Shown here: in pieces, positions 36,283 to 44,282 of the stretch | How the letters are laid out: every line of letters begins with the position of its first letter | How positions within the stretch are numbered: the first letter of the stretch is position 1 | Assembly: GCF_049065735.1 (NCBI RefSeq) | Contig: NZ_JBAKHD010000008.1 | Location: forward strand, 62,001 to 126,000 | Length of the DNA: 64,000 bases | Source: Paramesorhizobium sp049065735 | GTDB lineage: Bacteria; Pseudomonadota; Alphaproteobacteria; Rhizobiales; Rhizobiaceae | Direction of reading: 5' to 3' | The notes under the pieces: generated by a model | What the model saw: only the letters and a program-made list of their open reading frames with translations | The model's database searches: none | Told to the model about the DNA's origin: nothing | Translations under genes and position numbers: made by a program

Positions 36283-38366
36283 TGCCCACCATCCTCGCCG
36301 ATACCTTCACCGCATCCCTCGCCCGGCTCACCAATGACGAGCAGAAGCAGGTGAAGCTGACGGCGTTCGATCTGCAGACCGATCCGGAGCGGCCGGGGCT
36401 GAAGATGCACCGGATCGAAGCGTCCAGGGATCCGAATTTCTGGTCGGTGCGGGTGAATGCCGATATCAGGATCATTATTCACAAGACCGGCGACAGCGTG
36501 ATGCTGGCCTATGTGGATCATCACGACGACGCCTATAAATGGGCGGAGCGGCGGCGGATCGAGGCGCATCCAAAAACCGGTGCGCTGCAGACAGTCGAGG
36601 TGCGCGAGCGGGTGGAGGAATTCGCGGTCGGCTGGTTTGCGCCAAAGGAAGAGCCGTTTCTGCATGACCAGCCTTACCGTCAGAAGGTCAAGCTTTTTGC
36701 GGCCCTTTCCACCGAGAATCTGCTCTATCTCGGCGTGCCGGAGGACTGGCTCGCGGATGTGGCGAATGCGGATGAGGAAAGTTTCTTCATGCTCGCCGGC
36801 CATCTGCCGCAGGAGGCCGCGGAGCGGCTGCTGGAATATGCCGCCACGGGCGTGCTGCCGCAGCCGGTTGTCGAAACGGCGGCTGCAATACAGCATCCTG
36901 ACGCACAGCGGCGCTTCCGCGTCCTCGAAGGGCATGAGGAACTGGCGGCCGCGCTCGACCAGCCCTTCGAAAAATGGGCGGTGTTCCTGCATCCCTCGCA
37001 AAGAAAACTGGTCGAGCGGGATTACACCGGTCCCGCCCGGGTGATCGGCTCGGCGGGCACCGGCAAAACCGTCGTGGCGCTACATCGCGTCAAGCACATC
37101 GTCAAAAAGCAGCCTTCGGCGCGTGTGCTGCTGACGACCTTCTCGGAACCGCTTGCGCTGGCGCTCCGCAGCAAGCTCGGCATTCTCCTGGGCGAGTTAT
37201 CACCGCATTTCGAGCGCGTGACAGTTTTATCCTTCCGTGAGGCGGCGGAGGAGCTTTACACGCGCATTCACGGGCGGCAAGCCTATCTCGTCAGCGAGCA
37301 GAAGCTTCGCGAGACGATCAAAACGGCGGCCAAGTCCGCCGGACTGACGCGCTTTTCGCCCCAGTTCCTGAATTCCGAGTGGGAGCATGTCATCGATGCA
37401 TGGCAGGTCGGCAGCGCCGAGGCCTATGCCGCCGTGCCGCGCATGGGGCGCAAGAACCGCCTAGGCGCGCGGCAGCGGGAGGAGCTGTGGTCCGTGTTCT
37501 CCACTGTTCGGGAAAGATTGCGGGCAGAAGCGCTGCTCACTTCGGCCGATCTTTTCAGCGCCGTCACGGCCCATTACGCCGGGCAGGAGGCAAAACCCTA
37601 TACCCATGTCGTCGTCGATGAGGCGCAGGACCTGGGCGTGGCGGAACTGCGTTTCCTCAGCGCTATCGTACCGGACGGCCCGAACGCGTTGTTCTTCGCC
37701 GGCGATATCGGCCAGCGCATTTTCCAGCAGCCGTTTTCTTGGAAAGGGCTTGGCATCGACATTCGCGGCCGGTCCTTCACGTTGAAGGTCAATTACCGCA
37801 CCTCTCACCAGATCCGACGGATGGCCGACAAGCTCATTCCGGCGAATGTGCGCGACGTGGATGGCGAGGAGGACGAACGCAGGGGCACGATTTCGGTGTT
37901 CGAGGGGCTGGAGCCCACGATCCTTGTGGCCGAGACGGAGAGCGACGAAATCGCCGCAGCCGCCGCCTTCCTGCGGAGCTTGCTCGACGATGGCCTCGCT
38001 CCGCGCGAGATTGGCATCTTCTACCGGTCTTTTGCCGAGGTGCACCGGGCCCTGAAGGTGGCGGAGCGCGCCGGAGTTCACGCGGTTCAGACGGCCAAGA
38101 AACGCATGGACGAGGATGCGGTGCTGATCGGGACGATGCACCTCGCCAAGGGCCTCGAATTCCGCGCCGTCCTCGTCATCGCCTGCGACGAAGGCGTGCT
38201 GCCGCTCAGCGCCCGCGTCAACGAGGTTGCCGACGAGTTCGAGCTCGATGAAGTGATTAGCACGGAACGGCAACTTCTTTACGTGGCGGCAACGCGCGCA
38301 AGAGAGCGGCTATTTGTTTCAGGAGTAGCTCCGGGATCAGAATTCCTGGATGATCTTACATTGTAG
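36282..38366 (+). CDS. UvrD-type superfamily 1 helicase with RelE-like N-terminal domain
   Basis: A 694-aa protein. Residues 1-95 (LKMHRI...FWSVRVNADIRIIIHK...YVDHHDDAYKWAERRR) resemble a RelE/ParE-fold toxin. From residue 235 on it is a UvrD/PcrA-like helicase: Walker A GSAGTGKT (Lys262), DEAQ (446-449), motif IV-like VNYRTSHQIRR, and the C-terminal motifs GTMHLAKGLEFRAV and VAATRARERLFV. The start overlaps the preceding stop by one base. The RelE-fold part may bind RNA or ribosomes, or may only be a structural cap; conserved catalytic residues cannot be judged. The last cargo gene, it could unwind or translocate DNA in the restriction operon. Confidence 0.83.
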   Translation: MPTILADTFTASLARLTNDEQKQVKLTAFDLQTDPERPGLKMHRIEASRDPNFWSVRVNADIRIIIHKTGDSVMLAYVDHHDDAYKWAERRRIEAHPKTGALQTVEVRERVEEFAVGWFAPKEEPFLHDQPYRQKVKLFAALSTENLLYLGVPEDWLADVANADEESFFMLAGHLPQEAAERLLEYAATGVLPQPVVETAAAIQHPDAQRRFRVLEGHEELAAALDQPFEKWAVFLHPSQRKLVERDYTGPARVIGSAGTGKTVVALHRVKHIVKKQPSARVLLTTFSEPLALALRSKLGILLGELSPHFERVTVLSFREAAEELYTRIHGRQAYLVSEQKLRETIKTAAKSAGLTRFSPQFLNSEWEHVIDAWQVGSAEAYAAVPRMGRKNRLGARQREELWSVFSTVRERLRAEALLTSADLFSAVTAHYAGQEAKPYTHVVVDEAQDLGVAELRFLSAIVPDGPNALFFAGDIGQRIFQQPFSWKGLGIDIRGRSFTLKVNYRTSHQIRRMADKLIPANVRDVDGEEDERRGTISVFEGLEPTILVAETESDEIAAAAAFLRSLLDDGLAPREIGIFYRSFAEVHRALKVAERAGVHAVQTAKKRMDEDAVLIGTMHLAKGLEFRAVLVIACDEGVLPLSARVNEVADEFELDEVISTERQLLYVAATRARERLFVSGVAPGSEFLDDLTL

Positions 38367-38965
38367 TAAAATGCTATCCTTCGTCGAAATGCGATTAGGA
38401 AGCGCTTTCCGTTTCGAAATGATACGTGTGGCGTAGCTACTGACTCTCGCCAGCCAACACGATAGCGACAAGGTGGGCATCCGGGTGCGCTCCGCTTTCT
38501 ACGCACGCGCAGCGTGCATTTTCGAATGCCTTACACTGCAGATTCCTGCGCTATCCTCATTTTTTTTGCTTTGATCTTAAACGCCGCGCTGCTTCTGGTG
38601 CCGTGCGCAGGGACGGGCCGACTACAGCGCAATTTGGAAGCGCGCCGGCCCGTCCCTGCGCACGATCGCGATCCGAATCGCCCTACGAAGCAACAAAAGG
38701 AAAAATATGAGCGCTACGGGGCCTCGTGTGTTGTAATCTCTGCGCAAATGCCGCGCTACAAACGGTGTTGATTTCAAAACTGCAACACACATCTCTTATA
38801 GATTTCTGGAAAAGCTGTTTGTTTACAAAGCAATGGCGAAAGCAACGGATGGCGAAACTGCACTCTTTGGAACCAACCTATTGGTATTGTCGCCTAATAT
38901 CTGGAGCCAGTCGGCCGTTTCGTGGTGCAAATCCCTATGAAGCGACCATACAGGCGGTAGCTGGC
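38367..38965. other. Right island border region without a gene
   Basis: About 600 bp between the helicase and IclR genes. There is no supported coding sequence. The main structure is a 19-bp inverted repeat at 38602-38664 (listed separately). AT-rich stretches alternate with GC-rich ones, and the island end probably lies here, but I could not match a direct repeat to the left side. Confidence 0.5.
38602..38664. repeat. 19-bp perfect inverted repeat near the right island end
   Basis: CGTGCGCAGGGACGGGCCG (38602-38620) is repeated inverted at 38646-38664 around a 25-base spacer. There is no U-run after it, so it is unlikely to be an ordinary terminator; a recombinase-binding site or transposon end remnant is more likely. 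Confidence 0.6.
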
Positions 38966-39766
38966 TTATTCAGCAAGCGCAGCGGAGATATCATTGGCTG
39001 TCTGGATCACGGCCGGAGCAAGGCCCATCAACCGCCCGTCCGGCATGCGCTCGGCAGGTCCCGACACACTGACCGCGGCAAAGACCCGGCCGGAGGAATC
39101 GCGCACCGGCGCGCCGATACAGCGAAGGCCTATCTCGATTTCCTCGTTGTCGACGGCGAAGCCTTGCGCTCTGACCTTTTCCAGTTCGGCGGTGAGACTG
39201 TCCAGATCGGTGATCGTATTGGCCGTATAGGCGCGAAGCCCCTCCCCCGCAATTTTCCGGATCAACTCCTCATTCTGGAAGGCTAAAAATGCCTTGCCGA
39301 CGCTCGTGCAATAAGTCGGAGCGGCCTGTACGGTGGTGAGGCTCGACGCGCTCATTTCCTCACGCTCGACACAGACCATCTGGCTGCCGTCGAAGATATG
39401 GAAATGGATGACCTCGCCGGTCAGTTGCTGCAGCCTGGCAATATGCGGATGGGCGCGCGTCGGTGTATCGAGACTGGCCATCACGCTGCTGCCATAGTGG
39501 AACATTTTAAGCCCAAGGCGATAGCCCTGCCGTCTCCCATCCTGGTCCAGCATGCCGACATCGCGAAGCGAAACCACGATCCGGTGCACCGTCGCCTTGG
39601 GAAGGCCGCTGGCAGCCGACAATTCCGCAATCGTCATGCTTGGCTTGGCGCGCGAGAAACTGTCGAGGACAAGCGCCATCTTGCGCAACGACTTCGCGCC
39701 GCCGTCCCGAGTGTCGCTGGCAGCTTCGAGATCATCCATCTCGTTGGATCGCGCTTCTTTTTTCAT
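38966..39766 (-). CDS. IclR-family transcriptional regulator
   Basis: A 266-aa IclR protein: the N-terminal winged HTH is at about 25-85 (MTIAELSAASGLPKATVHRIV) and the effector domain follows (VQAAPTYCTSVGKAFLAF, ...GAPVRDSSGRVFAAVSVSG). It is divergent from the DhaKL-type kinase gene, with at least three inverted repeats in the 167-bp gap that look like its operators. It should control the kinase/aldolase/transporter operon in response to a substrate or intermediate that is not identified. Confidence 0.9.
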   Translation of the reverse strand: MKKEARSNEMDDLEAASDTRDGGAKSLRKMALVLDSFSRAKPSMTIAELSAASGLPKATVHRIVVSLRDVGMLDQDGRRQGYRLGLKMFHYGSSVMASLDTPTRAHPHIARLQQLTGEVIHFHIFDGSQMVCVEREEMSASSLTTVQAAPTYCTSVGKAFLAFQNEELIRKIAGEGLRAYTANTITDLDSLTAELEKVRAQGFAVDNEEIEIGLRCIGAPVRDSSGRVFAAVSVSGPAERMPDGRLMGLAPAVIQTANDISAALAE

Positions 39767-39789
39767 TTCTTGCCTGAATTTTCCTTTTG

Positions 39790-39804
39790 TTCCGCAATGC
39801 GGAA
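39790..39804. promoter_or_regulatory. IclR-type operator candidate 1
   Basis: TTCCGCAATGCGGAA is a 15-base inverted repeat with a one-base centre, 24 bp upstream of the IclR start. Its core CCGCAATGCGG recurs at 39854. Confidence 0.5.
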
Positions 39805-39853
39805 TACGATCAACGTATATTCGAAATTATTCGACTTTCTGATTGACTCATAT

Positions 39854-39864
39854 CCGCAATGCGG
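39854..39864. promoter_or_regulatory. IclR-type operator candidate 2
   Basis: CCGCAATGCGG repeats the core of the site at 39790, with centres 62 bp apart (about six helical turns), allowing cooperative binding. Confidence 0.5.
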
Positions 39865-39889
39865 CTTAACTGCATCGTATATAAGGCAT

Positions 39890-39910
39890 ATATTCCACAT
39901 AATGGAATAT
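39890..39910. promoter_or_regulatory. IclR-type operator candidate 3
   Basis: ATATTCCACATAATGGAATAT is a 21-base inverted repeat (8-bp arms) just upstream of the kinase ribosome site GGGAGGAA. It resembles the TGGAA-type IclR half-sites and could block transcription. Confidence 0.4.
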
Positions 39911-39933
39911 GAGAAGCACTTCGGGAGGAACTT

Positions 39934-41625
39934 TTGAAGAAGCTCATCAACAAGCCGTCCGGTGTCGTCCGTGAAATGCTTGAGGGCATCGTCGCCATCG
40001 CGCCGGGCCTGGCCTTGCTCGACACGGAGAATGTGGTGGTACGCGCTGACCTGCCGGTTCCCGCGGAAAGGCCGGTTGCGCTCATTTCCGGTGGCGGCGC
40101 CGGACATGAGCCTGCCCATGCCGGTTATGTTGGCCCCGGCATGTTGACCGCAGCCGTAACGGGAGAAGTGTTTACATCGCCCAGCGTCGATGCCGTTCTT
40201 GCCGCGATCCGCGCCAGCGCCGGGCCAGCTGGCGCGGTGCTTATCGTCAAGAACTATACGGGTGATCGGCTGAATTTCGGCCTCGCCGCAGAACTCGCCG
40301 CCATAGAGGGCATCCTGACCGAAGTGGTGGTCGTGGCCGACGACGTGGCGCTTGCCGGAATCGTGGCGCGCGAGCGCCGGCGCGGCATTGCCGGAACGGT
40401 GCTGGTGCACAAGATTGCAGGCGCGGCCGCCACCCAGGGCAAGTCATTGGAAGAAGTGGCCGCAATCGCGCGCTCCGCCGCAGCACGTATCGGAACCATG
40501 GGTGTAGCGCTCGGATCGTGTACCGTGCCCGCCGCAGGCAAGCCGGGCTTTACGCTGGGCGAGGAGGAAATCGAGCTGGGTCTCGGCATTCATGGTGAAA
40601 AAGGCGTCGAGCGCGCCGGCCTGATGACCGCCGATGCGCTCACCGATCGCTTGATCGATCAGATCGCGGGCGACATGGGTCTGAAAGCGGGCAACCGCGT
40701 CGCGCTTCTTGTCAACGGCCTCGGAGCGACCCCGCCGATGGAGCTTGCCATCGTCACGCGCCGTGCGCTGGCAACACTTCGAGAGCGGGGCGTAAGGGTG
40801 GAGCGCGCCTGGACGGGTAATTTCCTGACCGCGATAGAAATGCCCGGCTGTTCCATCTCCCTGCTCGACATGAAGGACGGCGACGCGGAGTTTCTCGATT
40901 TAGCCACTGAAGCCGCTGCCTGGCCGCGCGGCGGGCGGGTGCCGGATGCGCCGCGATTGGTGCAAACCCCGGCTGGAGCGCCAGAGGACGCAATCATAGG
41001 CGAAGCGGGAACGTTTGATGCTTCCCGCTTGCGCACTATCGGGCTTGCCGTCGCGGATGCGCTTGAAGCAGCAGAAGCCCATCTGACGGATCTCGACAGC
41101 AAAGCGGGTGACGGAGATCTCGGCGCAAGCATGGTTCGCGGCGCTGAGGCGATCCGGGCGCTTCCTGACGAGGCTTGGGCCAATCCCGCAAATGCGCTGG
41201 TCGCCATCGGCAACACACTGCGCCGCGCTATAGCCGGAAGCTCCGGCCCGTTCTACGCCATCGGCCTGACGCGCGTCGGGCGGCATCTAGCCGAAAATGG
41301 CCGGTTTGCACCGGAGGATTTCCGTGATGCGCTCGCCGTCGCTATAAACGCGATCAGCGAAATCGGCGGAGCCAGGCCGGGTGACCGCACCATGCTCGAC
41401 GCGCTGCATCCGGCGCTGGAAAAACTTCGCTTGGGCGAAGGCGAGACCCTCAAGGAAGCCTGGCGCGCTGCCGCTCAGGCGGCGGAAGAAGGCGCGCAAT
41501 CGACGGCGGCGATGACGCCCAAGCTCGGGCGCGCAAGCTATCTCGGCGAGCGGGCGCTGGGCGTTCCCGATGGCGGCGCGGCGGCGGTCGCCATCTGGAT
41601 GAAGGCGCTGGCCGAAGCTCTTTAA
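39934..41625 (+). CDS. DhaK-DhaL fused dihydroxyacetone-type kinase (ATP-dependent)
   Basis: A 563-aa single-chain kinase. The N-terminal DhaK domain has the SGGGAGHEPAHAGYVG motif and the substrate-binding His220 (LGIHGEKGVERAG), which forms a hemiaminal with the ketose. The C-terminal DhaL domain holds the Mg-binding aspartates 388, 393 and 395 (LDSKAGDGDLGAS). Such fused proteins are ATP-dependent (not PTS-type) kinases of dihydroxyacetone, glyceraldehyde or four-carbon ketoses such as erythrulose. The start is TTG at 39934 behind GGGAGGAA. It is controlled by the divergent IclR and heads an operon with a DapA-family aldolase and an MFS symporter. The substrate is uncertain. Confidence 0.88.
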   Translation: MKKLINKPSGVVREMLEGIVAIAPGLALLDTENVVVRADLPVPAERPVALISGGGAGHEPAHAGYVGPGMLTAAVTGEVFTSPSVDAVLAAIRASAGPAGAVLIVKNYTGDRLNFGLAAELAAIEGILTEVVVVADDVALAGIVARERRRGIAGTVLVHKIAGAAATQGKSLEEVAAIARSAAARIGTMGVALGSCTVPAAGKPGFTLGEEEIELGLGIHGEKGVERAGLMTADALTDRLIDQIAGDMGLKAGNRVALLVNGLGATPPMELAIVTRRALATLRERGVRVERAWTGNFLTAIEMPGCSISLLDMKDGDAEFLDLATEAAAWPRGGRVPDAPRLVQTPAGAPEDAIIGEAGTFDASRLRTIGLAVADALEAAEAHLTDLDSKAGDGDLGASMVRGAEAIRALPDEAWANPANALVAIGNTLRRAIAGSSGPFYAIGLTRVGRHLAENGRFAPEDFRDALAVAINAISEIGGARPGDRTMLDALHPALEKLRLGEGETLKEAWRAAAQAAEEGAQSTAAMTPKLGRASYLGERALGVPDGGAAAVAIWMKALAEAL

Positions 41626-41741
41626 GCTCAGCGGCAGCGAACGCTTTCACATTTCTAGATTTCACGGCGCGTCCTTCGGAGCGAACCCTTTCGCGCGCCC
41701 TGATGAAACCGGCCAACGGCCATAGAACAGGAAATCGAAGA

Positions 41742-42638
41742 ATGAATCTCGATCACGTCACGGGCATCATCCCTCCCATCGTTACGCCCTTCACCAAGGA
41801 TGGAGAAATCGACGAAACCGCATTTCGCAACATCGTGCGGTTTAATCTGGAAAAAAAAGTCCACGGCGTCTGCGTAGGCGGCAGCTCCGGCGAGGGGCAT
41901 ACCCTGACGGCCGAGGAATTTACGCGTCTGATGGAAATCACCGTCGAGGAGGTGAACGGAAGGATCCCGGTTCTTGCCGGTATTATCGCCAACTCGACTC
42001 GCGAAGCGGTGCGGCGCGCCAAGGCGATCTCGCATCTTTCCGTGCAGGGCCTGCAGGTAACGCCGGTCCATTATGTCTTCAAGCCTGACGACGACGCCAC
42101 CTTCGAACATTTCAAGACGCTGACCGAGGCGACCGACGTGCCGGTCATCATCTATAACGTCGTGCCCTGGAACTACTTGAGCCCCGCCCTGCTGATCCGC
42201 CTGATGAAGGAACTGCCGGGTGTGCAAGGCGTCAAGCAGAGCGCCGGCGACCTGAAGCTGATGGCGGATTTGATGCTGGGCATTCCCGAAGGCTGCAGGA
42301 TCTACACCGCGGTGGACGCCCTGCTCTATCCGTCGTTCGTGCTCGGTTGCCACGGCACCATCGCGGCCAATCCCGCCGCCGTTCCCGGCGTCTGCATCGC
42401 CCTGTGGAATGCCGTTCAGCGCGGCGATCACGCGAAAGCCCGCGAGATCCATGAGGCGCTCCTGCGTTTCTGGAACACGATCTATGCGGACAATCTGCCA
42501 GCCAACATCAAGACGGTGATCACGCTGCAGGGCACCGAAGCGGGCCTGCCGCGCATGCCGATGCCCGCGACGACGCCGCAGCAGCTCGAGAATATCAAGC
42601 GCGAACTCGCGAATGTCCTGAAGTTCGAAGAAGCCTGA
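41742..42638 (+). CDS. Dihydrodipicolinate synthase (DapA)-family aldolase/lyase
   Basis: A 298-aa TIM-barrel protein: GIIPPIVTPFTKDGEID at the N-terminus, the loop GGSSGEGHTL (GxxGE), Tyr in IIYNVVPWN and the Schiff-base Lys in VQGVKQSAGD. The length is canonical. The start at 41742 has GAAAT/GAAG ahead of it; the in-frame Met at 41703 is less likely. It follows the DhaKL kinase by 116 bp on the same strand. It may cleave or dehydrate a 2-oxo sugar acid or related hydroxy acid taken up by the MFS protein. Confidence 0.87.
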   Translation: MNLDHVTGIIPPIVTPFTKDGEIDETAFRNIVRFNLEKKVHGVCVGGSSGEGHTLTAEEFTRLMEITVEEVNGRIPVLAGIIANSTREAVRRAKAISHLSVQGLQVTPVHYVFKPDDDATFEHFKTLTEATDVPVIIYNVVPWNYLSPALLIRLMKELPGVQGVKQSAGDLKLMADLMLGIPEGCRIYTAVDALLYPSFVLGCHGTIAANPAAVPGVCIALWNAVQRGDHAKAREIHEALLRFWNTIYADNLPANIKTVITLQGTEAGLPRMPMPATTPQQLENIKRELANVLKFEEA

Positions 42639-42648
42639 TCCGGCTTAC

Positions 42649-42670
42649 GGCGTCGTCTTCGGGCGACGCC
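42649..42670 (+). terminator. Intercistronic hairpin
   Basis: GGCGTCG and CGACGCC pair around an 8-base loop, 11 bp after the DapA-family stop and 31 bp before the MFS start. It may reduce read-through or stabilise the upstream message. Confidence 0.4.
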
Positions 42671-42700
42671 ACCGGTTTAACCAACATGGGAGGAACAAGA

Positions 42701-44023
42701 ATGTCCGTTCAGGGAAAAGTGCTGGAGGCGCAACACGCGCCGGCACATACAGAAGCGACCAAAGCCAAGGATATGCGCAGGGTCGCGCTGGCGAGCGCGA
42801 TCGGCAACACCATTGAATATTACGATTTCACGCTCTATGCGACCGCCACCGCGCTGGTGTTCAATAAGATCTTCTTTCCCAGCGACGATCCGCTCGTGGG
42901 AACACTGGCGGCGTTCGCGACCTTCTTCGTCGGCTATTGCGCGCGGCCGCTCGGCGGCATCCTCTTCGGCCATTTCGGCGACCGGATCGGCCGCAAGACG
43001 GCGCTTCTCCTGACGATGATCATCATGGGCGTGGGCACGTTCCTGATCGGCCTCGTTCCATCCTATGAAACCATCGGCATATGGGCGCCCATCACGCTGC
43101 TTCTGCTGCGTCTCGCGCAGGGCATCGGCATCGGCGGCGAATATGGCGGCGGCATGGTGATGACCGTGGAGCACGCCCCGCCGGAACGCCGCGGCTTCTT
43201 CAGCTCGCTGGTGCATATCGGGGTTCCGGCGGGCTTCCTGATCCCGATTGCGCTGCTTGGGTTTCTCTCCGCGCAGATGAGCGAAGAAAGCTTCCTTTCA
43301 TGGGGATGGCGGCTGCCCTTCCTGTTCAGCATCGTGCTGGTAGCGGTGGGACTCTTCATCCGCTTCCAGATCTCCGAGACGCCCGCCTTCAAGCGTGTGC
43401 TGGACGAAGGCAAGACCGCCAGCATGCCCGTGGTCGAAGCGGTGCGCGACCATCGCTACAATATCATCCTCGGCATCGGCGCCAAGATCGCCGAAAGCGG
43501 CCTCTTCAATATCTATGCAGTGTTCGTGATCGCTTATTGCGTCAATGTGCTCGGCCTGCCGCGCGAGACGATCCTCAATGGCGTGCTTGCCGGCTGTCTG
43601 CTCGAATGCCTGACATTGCCAATATTCGGAACGCTCTCGGACCGGTTCGGCCGCCGCTCGGTCTATATAGGAGGGCTTCTGTTTCAGGCGGCGCTCGCTC
43701 TCGTCTTTTTCGCCATGCTCGACAGCGGCAATGCCGGCATGATCTGGCTCGCCATCGCACTGGGCCTCGCCATCGGCCACGGTTCTGTATTCGGAGCGCA
43801 AGGCGCTTTCTTCTCCGAACTCTTCCCGGCACGCATCCGTTATAGCGGCCTCTCGCTGGTGCAGCAGATCGGGCCGATCCTTGGCGGCGGCCTATCTCCC
43901 CTCATCGCGACGACCCTGCTTGCCGAATATCCCGGCAGCACCACGCTGATCGCGCTCTACATGGCGGCGATGGCGGTCTTTTCAGCCGTCTGCGCTTTCG
44001 CCCTGCGGCCTGTGGAGAGATAA
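42701..44023 (+). CDS. MFS transporter, metabolite:H+ symporter (MHS) type
   Basis: A 440-aa 12-helix transporter. Segments typical of the MHS family (ShiA, KgtP, ProP-like) are IGNTIEYYDFTLYATATALV after the N-terminal tail, GHFGDRIGRKTALL (MFS motif A), and RLAQGIGIGGEYGGG. The start at 42701 has GGGAGGA in front; the Met at 42686 is inside that site. It follows the kinase and aldolase genes and is followed by a clear terminator, so it supplies substrate uptake for the operon. MHS transporters carry di/tricarboxylates, shikimate, betaine and sugar acids; the choice here is open. Confidence 0.88.
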   Translation: MSVQGKVLEAQHAPAHTEATKAKDMRRVALASAIGNTIEYYDFTLYATATALVFNKIFFPSDDPLVGTLAAFATFFVGYCARPLGGILFGHFGDRIGRKTALLLTMIIMGVGTFLIGLVPSYETIGIWAPITLLLLRLAQGIGIGGEYGGGMVMTVEHAPPERRGFFSSLVHIGVPAGFLIPIALLGFLSAQMSEESFLSWGWRLPFLFSIVLVAVGLFIRFQISETPAFKRVLDEGKTASMPVVEAVRDHRYNIILGIGAKIAESGLFNIYAVFVIAYCVNVLGLPRETILNGVLAGCLLECLTLPIFGTLSDRFGRRSVYIGGLLFQAALALVFFAMLDSGNAGMIWLAIALGLAIGHGSVFGAQGAFFSELFPARIRYSGLSLVQQIGPILGGGLSPLIATTLLAEYPGSTTLIALYMAAMAVFSAVCAFALRPVER

Positions 44024-44045
44024 TCCTTTGCTATATTGATCCGGA

Positions 44046-44069
44046 ACGCCGCCTCCATCGAGGCGGCGT
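44046..44069 (+). terminator. Operon-end hairpin after the MFS gene
   Basis: ACGCCGCCT and AGGCGGCGT pair around a 6-base loop, 22 bp after the stop. It probably ends the IclR-controlled operon. Confidence 0.55.
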
Positions 44070-44105
44070 GCATGCTGCCGGATGCTGTCATACGCGCCGC
44101 AACTG

Positions 44106-44126
44106 GAACCATTATGTGATTGGTTC
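44106..44126. promoter_or_regulatory. GntR operator candidate, distal
   Basis: GAACCA-N9-TGGTTC lies about 150 bp upstream of the GntR gene start and shares the AACCA/TGGTT half-site with the site at 44259. Confidence 0.45.
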
Positions 44127-44258
44127 ACAATTATTCCAAAATTTCCGCTTGAAACAAAACAAAAGTGCCGATTACTATGGCCCTCGGGAACAAAAAGATA
44201 AGGCTTGAGAGCCGGGAGAACTCTATGCAGCGGGATGGCAATCCGGCTGGATCGGGTA

Positions 44259-44282
44259 TGAACCAATAATTCACATGGTTCA
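44259..44282. promoter_or_regulatory. GntR operator candidate overlapping its own start codon
   Basis: TGAACCA-N10-TGGTTCA straddles the GntR ATG at 44275. Its position suggests autorepression. Confidence 0.45.

Larger units (their letters stand above)
17486..38965. mobile_element. Putative GInt-type genomic island carrying defence genes
   Basis: The element is defined on the left by four coupled genes (three tyrosine recombinases plus a small HTH/coiled-coil protein, 17773-23321). It is filled with restriction, protease, TIR and helicase genes, and ends before the IclR gene at 38966. The four-gene arrangement matches ginABCD, which I recall as the defining operon of GInt islands; Tn554-like and RIT elements are relatives with two or three recombinases. 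Base composition changes repeatedly across the cargo. Exact ends are not resolved: I found no convincing direct repeat flanking the segment, so the coordinates are the outermost limits between neighbouring chromosomal genes. Confidence 0.65.

Noticed and set aside
17486..38965. tRNA-associated integrative element with direct-repeat att sites
   Set aside because: No tRNA gene was recognised at either border and no convincing long direct repeat was found between 17,486-17,772 and 38,367-38,965. Only short matches such as GCCAGCCAA and CGCGCTACA occur, which can be chance.
38726..39286. Plus-strand frame across the island border into the IclR gene
   Set aside because: More than half is antisense to iclR, and the rest is AT-rich border sequence without a start signal.
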